Shown in pieces: positions 1 through 13,300 of a DNA stretch of 64,000 nt (its first letter is position 1; each line of letters opens with the position of its first letter). Source of the DNA: Otis tarda (taxonomy: Eukaryota; Chordata; Aves; Otidiformes; Otididae); NCBI GenBank assembly GCA_026413225.1, contig CM048552.1, positions 46,143,001 to 46,207,000 on the forward strand. Direction: 5' to 3'. Below the pieces are notes generated by a model that saw nothing but the letters and a program-made list of their open reading frames with translations, had not been told where the DNA came from and made no database searches. A program made the position numbers and the translations under genes.

Positions 1-2368
1 TGAATGTTTTCAGAATTCAGATAATGAAGAGGAATAAATCAAGTTGTCACTTTACTGAATGAGACTGACAAGACTCATCAATATGATTGAGTACTGTAGT
101 AAATATACAGCTTAATTTCTGATTTCTTTATGTCTATCTGACATTAATATTAGCTTAACTATTGTAAAAATTCAGAGCTAAGTACAAGAGGAAGAGAACA
201 TTACTTTGGGGGTGCACATACACTATTAGGTAAGCTGGATTCAGTTTCAAGATAACTCTAAACTATACTTTGCAAGAGGAGACAAACATTGAAGGAATTA
301 AAATATTAGAATTATATACCTTTTTTTTTTTTCACATGGGGTCAGAGTCATGACTAACATCTGTGGTTAATATTAATCAACCCTTCCCCTAAAACAATGT
401 TTTAATTTGCTTTACTGGACTTGAACCACTTGAGTTGATAATTCCATGCAGCATGAATGTGCCTTAGGCTGAAATGTTTTTGAAAATGTCACTTAAAACA
501 GTTCAGATGCTTCTGAGAACAAGATCAGAGAAGAAAAATGTATTGTTTATTGTTTTGCCATTACTGAAAAAGTCAATACAATTGTTTTGTGAAGATGTAC
601 CATCTCTCCGTTTCAGAGTATGAATTTGAACTTCAGTCATAAAAAGCCCTCTCCTAGAAAAAAAAAAACAAACCTTAAATTTGGATCAATTGTATGTGTC
701 TGCAAATTGCATTTTTCTCACATTTTGAATATAAATACTTATAATTTGACAGCTGTATTCCCAAAGAGAGCATTTCCAGTTTTCTAAAGGTCCATCCAGG
801 GCAGAAGGTAACAAACAGGAATATATATATAAAATTCTTCCTCCTAATTTCAAGAGATCATTATGGCTTCAGAAACAGAAAATGTGAGCTCTGAATCTAA
901 GATTGTACTATAATGCAAAGAAATATGACTTCAATTAAGAGTTTCAAGTTAAGGTTGCACAGGTAAGTCTAACTATGGAGTTAACTGTCCATATACACAC
1001 ATATATATATATGAAAATTGTTATTATTGGTGGCAAAAATATACATCAGGAATACCTTACATCTTTATGGCGGTGAGAAAAACAACAATCGCCTAATCTG
1101 TCCAAATAAAAATAGCAGAAGAAAAGAAGTTAAGAGGAAAGAAACCTTAATTCCATTCTGTAATCTTTTCTCCTGGAAGTTTCTCTTGGAAATGAAAAGT
1201 GGTTTTCATTTTTGCATCAGAATTCTATCAGTGATATAATTTTAACCACAGTTATATTGTTCTGCTAGCAACAGCTAAAATAACATTGTAATAATTTATA
1301 TTTTAGTGTCTTAGCTAAAAAGAGACATTCCAATAGCCTGAAAATCAAAGTCACCAATAGAAAAAGCAGCTGATTCCCCTTATTTTTTACTGTTTCACCA
1401 AACCTTTGCCTAGATTTAAAATAGCTTGTTTTTTTCACTAGCTTACTCTTTTAAGCCTCTACTTTTCTCTTTTTGCTCTAGTCAAGCTTTCAGACAGAGG
1501 TAATTTTATAAAATATTTAGTTTTATTTTTTTCTCTGTATGAAATCTTTAATGACTTTGATATTTTGCCAAATTGCCACATATTAAATTCCTTCTATTAC
1601 TTTTCACTTAGGATTGTTCTATAATCAATTAATCACGTCATTCTTCCACTCTCACTCTATAGTTGTTCTACTAGATATAATAATCCTTCTTTAAAATCTT
1701 TTCTTGCTATTTCATTTCTTTAAAGGGCCACAATAGAATCAATGCATGAAGGATATTTGAAATTCTATTAAAAATAGCAACATTTCACAGTCCATTTACC
1801 AGAAGAAAAAAAAATAGTGATTAATGTTATTTAATTTCCTTTATATTTTCTAGTCTTTTCTTTCTTTTGTTTTATTTTTGGAACATAAATCTTCAATATC
1901 TGCACAGAATGCACAATTAATAGGACACATGATTCTTGTCATGGCAGGGCCTATGAGTATTTAGGATTTTGAATATATATCTAAACAGTTATATGTTAAT
2001 TGGAAAACATTTTCTTGTGTGGTTTAATTTTCCATATGTCCTGCACAAAACATTTCATAGGTTTGACAGTAAAGTGTGTGGTTACTGATGAAATGGTCTT
2101 CCCTTAAACTTTCGTCAGAAGGTTTTATAAGAATAAGAAGTTAAGGGGTAATTATCCAGTACTTTTTAATGCTTCTTCATTTTCATCATCCCGTAGATGT
2201 GAAAGAATGTGAGGACTGTGAGCAGAATGATTGGGCAATTTGAAAATGAGGTTTATTAGGAACTAGAGAAGTATCTGTTCTTTCACTTTCATGTTTAGGT
2301 GTCCCTCATAACAAAAAGATTCTTATCATGCACAAGACATAACTTGGCCCTCACAAGACTGGGCAATG

Positions 2369-2440
2369 GCTAGACAACATTTTGTGTTATATTTGCAGAC
2401 ATTTGCTAGACAACATCTTATGTTATTTTTGTAAAGTACA
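2369..2440. repeat. Two-copy 36-bp tandem duplication
   Basis: Two adjacent 36-bp units both begin GCTAGACAACAT. The first starts at 2369 and the second at 2405, and they diverge mainly in their 3' thirds. The arrangement fits an old replication-slippage duplication in non-coding DNA. Confidence 0.75.
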
Positions 2441-3078
2441 TTAGAAAATACTGTGGGCAAAACTATGTGGCCATATATTTTGCTGAAAAAAAGACTCTGC
2501 CATCACTATGCCAATAACATCCATGATATGAACTCAGTTATGTCAATGGAAAAGAAGTTTTGTTAGGTTAATTTATGTTGTTGATGGTGACAGTGAAGAG
2601 AAGATGAAAGAAAAATCCCTTTATCATAGGAAGCCTTGTCTATGTTTGGGGTAGATTCCACTATAACAGCAGTCTCTGCATTACAGATAATCCTTAGAGA
2701 AGCTTTTTGTAGCCTCACACATACATACATTAATTGTATCAATTAAACCATTGATTTTAAGGTTATATGTAAAGTACTACGCACCTTGATCCACAGTTCT
2801 GCAACAATGCATTTGAATTACATGACATTAAGACTAGTAGTCAGGCAGTCAGACAGCTCTTTCAAGTGAATATAATTTATTGGTAATTTTATTTACAAGA
2901 AAAATCTAACAGGACCTCAGCTGACAAAAAAGAGAGAAGCAGCATAGACAGTCATCATTTGTATTACCTGTACTACCTGAGGGGAGCCACTTAAGCAAGC
3001 CCAATAGGATGACAGTTGAAGGTTATCTTGGGGTTTCACCAAAATGCTACCTCTCGCACCTGTTTGTGATTCATTTAA

Positions 3079-3171
3079 TCCCTATATTTTATATAAATTC
3101 ATTATTTAATTTACATAATTAAATTTAAACATTGTTTAATTTACTATATATAAATTAATTATGTATTAAAG
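3079..3171. repeat. AT-rich low-complexity stretch
   Basis: This interval is almost entirely A and T, with recurring TTAATTTA and AATTAA words and several short self-complementary segments. It has no open frame and no element ends. It could unwind easily or act as a matrix-attachment-like segment, but that is inference from composition only. Confidence 0.6.
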
Positions 3172-6100
3172 TTGTATGAGGCATGGGGGATGTAGGGATC
3201 TACAGTGTAAAACTTTTAGGGTATAGTTCATCTGATGAGCACTGGATGCCAAATTTTGGACATAAGCAGATGACTCCAAGTGTCTTTATCACTTCATTGA
3301 CTACAGTGCAAGTCTTGGGTATTCTGTCTTGAAACAGATCATTTACACCACAGACAAGTACTAAGGCTTATCTGATTTATTGTGGGTTTCTCACATGAAT
3401 ATTTCTACATCTGAAATTGTCCTTAGACATTTTTTACAGTCTATGGAGATGGTGTCAGTGTACTCAACTGAATCTACAGTGCAATGAATCTCATACTAAA
3501 GTAGAGGCCTACATTTATTCAAACTTAGCCTTAAACTAAAATGTAGATATCTAAAACTAGGTGAGATAAATCCCATCAGGGGCTCAAATGCTTTTCCAGC
3601 CACACAGAACACTGCATCAGGACATGGAGCAGTCAGTCTCCTTATATCTGAAAGATGTGTAAGAAATGATTCCTCATTTCAATGACTAGCAATTGTGCTC
3701 TGGTGCGAGGGGGAAGAGATGCCCAGTTAATACAAAAAAAAAATTATTTCAAGACTTTTCAAATTACATGAGAATTTCATTTGTTCTTCAACTAATAACC
3801 ATTCCTACCCCTCACTTTGAATTCACTAAAATCCTTTGCTGAGATAAATTTACATGACCTGCAAAGAAGAAAGACTAGATAACGGATTTTTTTTCCTGGT
3901 AAAACAAAAATATTTTTTTTAGGACAGTAATTAAAAGAAGGTGAGATAATTTGATAAAGACTTTGCTAGTAAATTACATTGATGGAAATATTTATATACT
4001 AGTTTAGCAACTTTTAACAATGGAAGCATATGTCATTTAAAGGAAGCTAGAGCATATAATCAATTAAGAATTTTTAGATGCACTTTATTTCAGTGAGAAT
4101 CATTACAAAGTTTAAAGCATTGAGAGACCATTTATGAGACATAGATTTTTTTTTTCTCTTACCCTAATGACTGGGCTGACCCAAAAGAACAGGTAAACTA
4201 TTATAAAAATTATTCCAGTTTGAGCTGGCTGATCATTTAAATCAGAAAATATTTATTCAAAGTCTATTTTTTGGTTTGGTTTGGTTTCTTGGAACATCTC
4301 TTTTTCAGTGACTGTTCATGGAAAATAAGAGTTTCACTGTTAATATATATAGTGTCATTTGTATTCTTGAACTTCATTTTTGTTTTGTAATCTAGGAAAT
4401 ACATATAATTTAACTCTGGCTGGCCTACCATATAATTAATGCTCAAATCATTTATCTGCTTGTTCGTGCTGTTATTTTATATTCCCCATGAAAATTCATT
4501 CTTGATTATTGATTAGATCAGTGAAAGTGATCTTATTACCAAAGGGTTAAGGTGTTCACAGTAGGCATTTCAGGATCCATTACAAATTTATTGTAGACAA
4601 CTAGGATGAACCTAGAGTAGTTACAGGGCTGAAACTTATAACTGAGTTATTAAAGTACTCATCTGCAAACCAGAAAAATTCTCTGTATCACTTGCAATGT
4701 CAGTGATCAACTAGAAGTCTGTTCTCATGTACAGTTCATGCTTTTTTTTTAATTCAGCAAGTTTTGTAAAGAGGGAAAACCACTTTCCAGCCCACTCTAG
4801 TCAAAACTTCAATATTTTAATCTGATAGAAAGAGTACTACACAAAGCCACAGGAGACTTAGCTCAAGCAAGTAAAAGCCCTAGGCTATATTCCTCCTACT
4901 TATGTGAATGCCTAGAAAATGAAGTATTTTAATGATTTTACTGCTTTTTATTTCAGTTTCTGAGCCTCACAGTATTATCACTTGCAAATACAGTGAGGAT
5001 GCTCCCATGAGAAAGATCAGAAATTTCTTGTAGGAATTCACAAACCTTGGAGCAAAGATTATTTTTACATTGAAATTAACTCATGGAAAATTGCATGGTT
5101 TTGCATGTTTTGAACAGAAACACGAATGTCTTATAGAAAAATAAAATTCCAATTACCCAAAGTAACTCTGGAGTATGTCAATTTACAGCTCACTTCATTC
5201 ATATATTTCAATGGGAAAGCTAACTAACAGCTAGTCTACAGAGAGGACAGATCTGTTCTCATGGAAATACAATAACGAAAACACTAGCATTAACAACAGA
5301 TACACGGATTGAAACTTCCATATTTCCAGACTTGGCTATGCAACAAAACATCACTTGCAGCTGCAACAATGGCCCAGCCCAGCCTTGTAGATAGGAATGC
5401 AAAATTCTACTTAGTTTCTGAGACAGAATTTTCCTGGAGAATAGAAAGTAGGAAACTCATACACACCACCAGCCTTTGACAACCAGCCTGAAGGAGGCGG
5501 GAGCATAGTGCTAATGCCAACGATAAATATTAGCTACCAAAGTTTGCAATTTTAATTTAAGAAACACAACCTTTCTTTGCATGTAACAAGCACATAAGCT
5601 TGCCTATTTTATTTTTAATTTGTCGTATTACCATCACTGAGCCCTTTATATCCCTTGACATGGCTTGTTAGTCACAATCTTGTGGAAATAGTTAAGGTGT
5701 GTGCTCTTAACAATAGTTAATGTGTGCTCTCCCACAGATTTAGGCACAGCAATCTGCCTTCTCTTTAAGCAGCTTCCGTAAGGTACAGGGAAACTCATTA
5801 TTTCTTCTCTTTTCCCCCTCTTCCTAAAGTGTAACAGCTATGAAAAAGAGAAAGAGAGCTTAGCTTTCACCAGACAACACTCAAATATTTTGCCAGTATA
5901 ATTATGCTGGGATTATATTCAACTATATTGATTGCAATGGTTTGGCAAGCACAAGAAACTATACTGGCCAAAGCATAAACTAATGTGATAATTATATCTG
6001 TTTCATGGCTTTCCCAGGAAAAGAAGACCGATAAAGATGCATACCCTTTCTTATGCACACGTATCAGAAAAAGTTTCTAGGTTAGCTCTACATAGGGTAC

Positions 6101-7390
6101 AGAAAGGAAAGAGAGCCTTTCTTCAAAGGAAAAAGGCAAGGTTTCAAAAAAGGCACTACTCCTTCCAGTGAGTTAGATTCTAGGGTCAATAGTGTAATAC
6201 AGTATGCATTTCCATAAGACAGACATAGAACACGTAGGATATTTGCTTAGAAAGACACTGTTGAGGAGTTACAATTATTCAATCATTGAAGGAAGGAAAC
6301 AAGAAAGGGAGGAAGAATTGGAGGAAGAGAGGGAGAATTTATCACAAACACAATATTATTCTGTTTGGTAAGACATACTTTTTTCATAGAATTCAGAGAA
6401 CCCAAGGTACTCAAAAGTATTTCTGAGAAAAAAAAAAATGTTTTTTTCCTCTATGCTTCCCATTTTGTTTTTCAAGAAAAAAAAAAATCCCACAGAGGAT
6501 ATTTTTATTGCCCCACTATCCATTTTCAGCTTTAGAGATGCTTACACACCCTTAGTGACCCCATTTAACCATCTTTTAAACTCATGTCTCCTCCTGTAAC
6601 CTCCTGCAAAAAACAGCTGGCAGGTTCATTTGCACAGTAATAAATGCTGTCTGCCAGCCTGCAAGAGACTGACTGAAAGAGATTAGCTCCCAACAGTGCT
6701 TGTTAACTATGATTGACATATCAATATGATATACACTTATATTTTCAACTCTGTCCACCCCCAATTTCAGATATAAAGCCATTCTAGAGGCACTGAAAAT
6801 TACTAATATAAATTATTTCTGTAAAGATTGCTAGGAGTTTTTCTGTGTCTCAGCATTATCATTTTCTTCTCATTTTCCTTTTACTTTTTTTTTGCTAGAA
6901 ACCAGTATGTAGCGGAGAAGCATGTCCTATTATTCCCAAGCTTCCTCCATCTTAAAGGATGTTTTACCTGTGCTTTTAAAATAAGCAAAGCTAGATTTTG
7001 TTGTTGTCAGTTTTGGTTTAGTGCATCAAGTTTAAAATCCATCCAAATATTGATCAGTCGATAAATGAAATATGTGAGATGGGATGGTTACCCAATTCAT
7101 TTTGGTATTGCTTGACAGTTTATGTCAATAAATAAGTCAAACAGAACAAAGGTGCAGGTAACTATTCAGTTCAAAGTCTGTGTAATATGATGACCATATT
7201 TTATTTGAGAAATTTACCTAACACCATCACTGTCATAGCTTTACAATGAATTATAATCTTTCAAATTGCTCTTAAAATAGCACAGCTTGTTTACTAGCTG
7301 GCAACTATGCAATGTATCTGGGAAGCAGGATTAGTGATCTTGATGACAAATCTGTGTTATATAAACTACCATCCTCACAGCCAGCATTCT

Positions 7391-10300
7391 GCACTTTCAG
7401 CTGAAATGTATTGGCAATTTCAGCTTAAAGGTTGAAGCTGAGAAGGCTGCAATTCTGTCACCTGTTTCTGCAAAGAGAGCTCTTTGCTCATTACCGATTT
7501 CTGATCTCAAAAAACCCACTAACTCCCAGCAGCAAGGAAAAAAAAAAAGTGCCTTGCAAAATGTTACAGGTGTAGTCAATGGGAGTAATGAGTTAACATT
7601 TAAAAGAGCCAGGATACAGATGCAGGAGGGGCTAGGCAATTCCCTTTTCGCTCCTCTTATGCTTAGGCACAAATGGTAAGATCCAAAGTTTCACTCAGTT
7701 ACCACCTAATCCTAGAGACATTCCAGGTACTTCAGGATTTTTCCTTCTATTTAACCTCTCTCAGTGCCTGAAAGCCTGACTGTCCAGGAGGGCTGGCACT
7801 CTTGAAGCAATTACTGGTTTTCACCAGGACCCTGAAGGGGAAGCTACTGGTCCCACTGGTGCTTTGTTTTACTCAGTGGTACAGTGCGTAGCAAATGCTT
7901 ACTCCAAACTAAAGGAGTGTGAGCTCATATTTACTACCCAGGAGGTTTCCCTCAGGTCTGTGCTAGAGGCTGTACAGGGGCAGGAAGCAGAGCAAGTGTT
8001 GAGACTGTGCTGGAACTATTCCTTTCTGCTTAGAGTAACTGGAGATCTGATAGGTCTTTCTTTGGAACATTCCCCTACTTGACTACAAGTCCTGGTTTCT
8101 GTTTGAAGGAATACTTACGTGGCTTTTTCCAATCACCATTTAATGGAAACTGCACAGTCCTTGAATCACAGCCTGGAAAGCTCCCCTCTAGTTGGAAGGC
8201 CAATCCCCAGCCATTTATATATGCACTCTTGCTTATTTTTATCCCTTTTGTCTGGTCTAGCGAAGTATAGATTTTGACACATAGTGGAACAGATTCAACA
8301 AAAAGAGCAATTTCCTTTTACCCACAATCTAGTGGCCACGCGACTCTCCTGAGAGTGGGAGTTTTGAGTCCCTTCAGCAGAAGAGCTACTGAGCTCAGCT
8401 GTGTCAGATGGTGAGGAAGTATTCAATAGTATCAAAAAAAAATCTACAGTAAAGAAAACAACAGAGTTTCTTCTTTAAGCCATACTTGGGGGACAGGGGG
8501 GTACTAATAAGGAAAAAAAAAATGTTAAAAAAGAGTGTCTTTCTGTTTGCCTTGGCTCAGGTGACAACTTTCAGAACTTGAATTGCAGTTATGGAATGGA
8601 AGAAGATGGATAGACTATCTCAAGATAGTAACAGTAATCCTCCCTTCCCCCTCTGCCCCCCCCAAAAAAAAGAGGGGAAGTGTGTGAGAATTCGAATTTA
8701 ATCTGCTACTCTTTCTGTTTAGAGTAAAAAATATCAGAAAAAAAAAAGAATCATTACTCAGAATGTAGGAAAACCTGAGTTAAGGAAACATTATATTCAG
8801 TGGGAGACTATTTCATCAATAGGCCAGAGGAAATCAAGCAGATATCAAGCCAGCTGCTACTGAGGTGTATAAGCTCTTTGAATATTTTCATGCAATTACA
8901 CAAATCTCATCTGAGGAGCTACAGATTTGAAAGTAAGAGCTAAATCCTCTAAAGAATATTTCCCCAGAGGTGTTTCTTTCTAATGAAAGTTATTCCTTCA
9001 GATGTTTGGGGGGGGGAGGGGGTGTTGATTTTTTCTTTTCCCCTCATGGGTTTACTCCAGAGAAGTTTGATTTTTAGCACAAAAGAAATGCTGCAGATCA
9101 AAATGTTGGTAACCAGAGGTGATAGCTAATAGTATTCCATAGCTTTTCCACATTTTTCAAGACATTCATTTTCATGATGCTGAAATCTGATAAATTGTAT
9201 TAAATTTCTTTAGAAGCAGCAGAACTTTCAAGGAAACAACCACAAAGGGACTGAAATTGTTCAGATACAGACAAAATAAAATCTCCTTGCAAAAATAAAT
9301 TAAATTGACCTGCATACAGCTGTATATGAGTGCTTCTGTTTAGAAAGAACAGGTTTGTCTCAAGGGTAAAATAAGTCTCACAGGTTTGCTCCTTCTCGTT
9401 CAGATACTGTGTTCTACATCTCTAACTCTTCCATATTCTGGTGTATGACTTATGTATATTCACCAATAATTTTTCTTAAGTAATTTAAAACATAACCATA
9501 GAAGCATATTTGCCAAAAAGGGTGTTATAGCATAATAAGGAAAACTGGAATACATTTTCTGAAAAATAGGTTAAGTCATATTGCTTACTGATATTTCAGT
9601 GATTCTGTGAACCTGTAGAGGATTGTAACAGAAAGGCCACGATTGGCATAAATGAAGAGTGAATGGGGATGTCTGCATGCAGAGGCATCAGAAGGGATGG
9701 GGTAGGGCTCAGGGCTCATTAGCAGGGACAGTGCTCTCTGAATGGCCTCTGCTAACGGCTCCCAGATCAGCCATCCACCATCTGTCATCAGGATCCCAGC
9801 AGAAAAAGGCATACCTGTAACCTGCATACAGTCACCAACCTAGGAGAAATCCAGGAAGCATGCAGAGGACTTGACAGTTCATGTTGCTTTTCCACCATGT
9901 CTTCACAATGGATTCTGGTCTTCACACCCTGACAAGCCTTGAGGTGTGTGACTGCTGGAGAGGCTTTTCAGACTACGCACACCCTGGTGCTTCTGTGAGA
10001 GAGTGAGGGTAACTGAGTGAAAGCTGGTTTGTTTCAAATTTTATTTTGAATAAAATCACCTTACTCTCCTATAACATCTGGCAGGGGTATTTCCTACATT
10101 GCTGATACATTGCGGCAATAGTATTTCCTACAAACCCTGTGGTATGTAACTGTGCTATAACGATATAAATCACAAACATGAGAGGTTTCACAGAACTCTT
10201 GGCTAGACAGGGTACTTAACATCAATCTCTGAACTGTATAGGGGCAACCCCAGCTCTGCAGAAAGACGTGCAGGCTTTTTCCACTAAAGACAGAAAACTG

Positions 10301-13300
10301 TTCCTCTCTGATAAACCAAAAAATAAAGGACTGTAAGGCTTAACAAAATACATTGGGGAAATAGGAATACTAAAATGAAAGAATTATAATAACAGTTGCA
10401 GTATAGATAATCTTCCTGTTCAACATCCATACGCTTTCAAACAGTATTTTGAACAATTTTTTAAGGTAATTAAAGATTTTTTAAAAATTAATCCTACAAA
10501 TAAGAATCTCAAGAGAGAGAGGCTACGTGACAGAGAGAATAACAACTGTTAGGGAACCTGTGTCGGAGACCATTACATCTTATTCCTGTGCTTTCAAATC
10601 TTAACTCAGCCCACAAATACTTTGCCTGTACCTAAACAGAAGACGTATCTTAGAAGCATGAGGATTTCTTTCCTGAGGCTCCTCACCTATTTTCCCTAAA
10701 GTCATTTGTACCAAAGATGTGCTAAGTGTTATTTGTTTGGGTAAGTGATAGCTACAGTGTTGAGTTTTTCAAATCTAACTGGCCAAATAAATAGTATATT
10801 ATTGATAAATACTGATCTTCTTTAGTTGAAATGCTTCTTAGTGGCCTTTGAAACATTTTTGCAAAATTGGTTAAGATAAGCTAATGTCAGATTTTACACA
10901 CTTTACCGGGAACCTTTTATATTGAAAAAAACCTTGCAAGAACATGTATTCCTTCAATGACTGAAACAAAATCAAGATGTTACACATTTACCCAATAGGA
11001 TTACAGTTTTGTTCTTGTTCAGACTTTTTTTTTTTCAGCTTTCATTCATATGAAATATTTAGAAAATTCTATTAAGTATTAAGCTACTACTGAACTTTTT
11101 TCTGAAGCTTCAGCCAGCAGAGTATTAAACCTCAACTCAAATAATCCTGCTAATTCTAGCACAGAAAGTCTTCACTTTTTTAAACTATTAAAGATATGTA
11201 ACATTATAATTTTTAAAACCACTTAGCATACAGACTAGGCACAAAAAAAAAAAAGAAAAATCAGAGTATACTCAGGAGACATGTTTCTTCCAGGCCACCT
11301 GCAAAGCCTAATACATACCAAATTCTTTTCTCTTAATGTATCAAGCAGGGAAAGGAGGATCAACTCCGATGTGCTAGAAGTTAAATTCATGCTGCCATTT
11401 TGTAGGGACATTAGTACCAGCACTGCCCAAAGAAATGGGAGTAAGCCCTTGTGAATAAAGAAGGGAGATGATTTAATCATCTAGGAACAACTTTGTAGTG
11501 TTCTCAAGATTCACAACTCTGGTGACAAAACCACCCATATACGTCTTAACACAGAGCAATAAAAGTTAAGTCATCTGAGGAAGACAAGAATCCTTAGCAA
11601 TCCTACTCATTGAACGTAGGTGAGACTGTAAGATCAAAATCAGATTCATGTCATAGCCAGGCTGAAAATTCACTAGGCTTTTTAGTTGGTAGGTTGTTTG
11701 GGTTTTATTATCATTGTTTGTTTCTTTTTTTTTTAAAGTCATATTTTCTTGCTTGATATTTCAATTACATTTAGTTTTGTTTTCTATAACACAATAAGTC
11801 AGCTCAGCAGAGATTGATGCAGTCTTGTCCACATGTAAACTCTTTGAAACTCTGCATATACTAATGATGGCTGTTTTAGAAAAACATACTGCACAGAATA
11901 TGAACATCCATGGATATTCCTACATTTTAAACTACAGATGATGACTAAATATTTCCCTTTTCCAATACATTTTTGGGTTTGGGTTCTTTCCCAAATTTTA
12001 AGTATAGCCTGAATAGTCTGTCAATTCTTTCATGTTACACATCTAATAAAACATCCTTGTTGACATGAGAAGATGGTAAGTCAATATTTCTTGTCCTTTT
12101 CAGAAAGGATGCTTCAAGCATTTAAAATATTCATTAGTAGCTTTCTAAGAGTGAGAAAACCTTCAATTATCCTCTGTACTCCTATTCCACGTAATGCAGA
12201 ATTTCTCCGAGGAATAGTTATTCTTGCTATGGAGTCTAATAACATACAATTTTGTTAGGTTTAAGTTGAAGTAACTTAATAAACCTATGTAAAACCACCA
12301 AGGATTTTGGGGAATATTTTGACTAGTTTTGTCAAACCTGTTTCTGGAAAGAGAAGAATATTGTGCTCTCATTTGGACTTCTGACAAAAGAAGGTATTTG
12401 AAAAGCTTTTCTGGGAATGCTACTCGTAACCTAAAAAAAGGCAGCAAAATGCATAGTAGAAACAAACATTTGTGCAGTCATTGAAAAGGCCTAAAGAGGG
12501 TTATGCTGCTGATCAGCTGATGTCAAGAAGAAACGTTTATGGCAGACTAAAGAATGGAAAATGACTAGTTTTCATTATGTTTTTGTTAACTAAAAGAAGG
12601 GTTTATTCAACTAAGGGAATAAAATTTAAAGTTGTAAAGAAAATCTACCTGTTTATTTTTAGTTTAGATTATTGAAATTTAATTTCAGAATGTTTTCTAG
12701 TATAGCTGTATTATGGAGTCTCAGGTCTGCAACAACTTTGCAAGGCTCTCTGCTATAATTAAATTATGCATGCTGTGAGACTTCTTAAACCAGATCCGTG
12801 AGATATATTTAAATACATAAAATACAGAAGAGGCAAAAGAGATCACAGTGAGATAGGTGCCACAGGTTTGATTTTCTTACATGAGGGAATGATGAAGAGA
12901 TATTAATTCTGTGTGATCTGAATGTTTCAGAAAGTTTTAATTTAATTATGATAAAATGAAGTCTTCTGTATTAGCTATTTAATTATTGGCTTCCCCCTAT
13001 TTTTCCACCACATTTCCTTCTCAAACAATGAAAAACTACAGTCTACCAAGGAAGGAATTGAATGATTGTAGAAATTTATTCTTTCAAAAGTAGTTTGGTA
13101 TCTAAGAAAGGGGCAAAAATATTTGCATTTATTTAATCAACCAGCTATCTGTGTAAGTGGCTGGTTTGGTAAGCACTAATTTAGTTTACATAAAATTATT
13201 TGATATATGTAACTTCAGGAATCTCACTACTGCTTCTCAGGTGAGGTAACATGAAGTTCTCTTTACAAACATTACTGTATGCTCCACTACAGTAGAACAC

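Larger units (their letters stand above)
1..7390. other. AT-rich intergenic DNA, no gene recognised
   Basis: No open frame here exceeds about 80 codons, and none shows a recognisable domain or an ordered set of splice-flanked exons. I see homopolymer A/T runs, a short ATATAT run near 1000-1012, a GGTTT-type run near 4268-4288, an AT-rich stretch at 3079-3171 and a 36-bp tandem duplication at 2369-2440. I see no recognisable retroelement. Unannotated enhancers or long non-coding exons cannot be excluded from sequence alone. Confidence 0.6.
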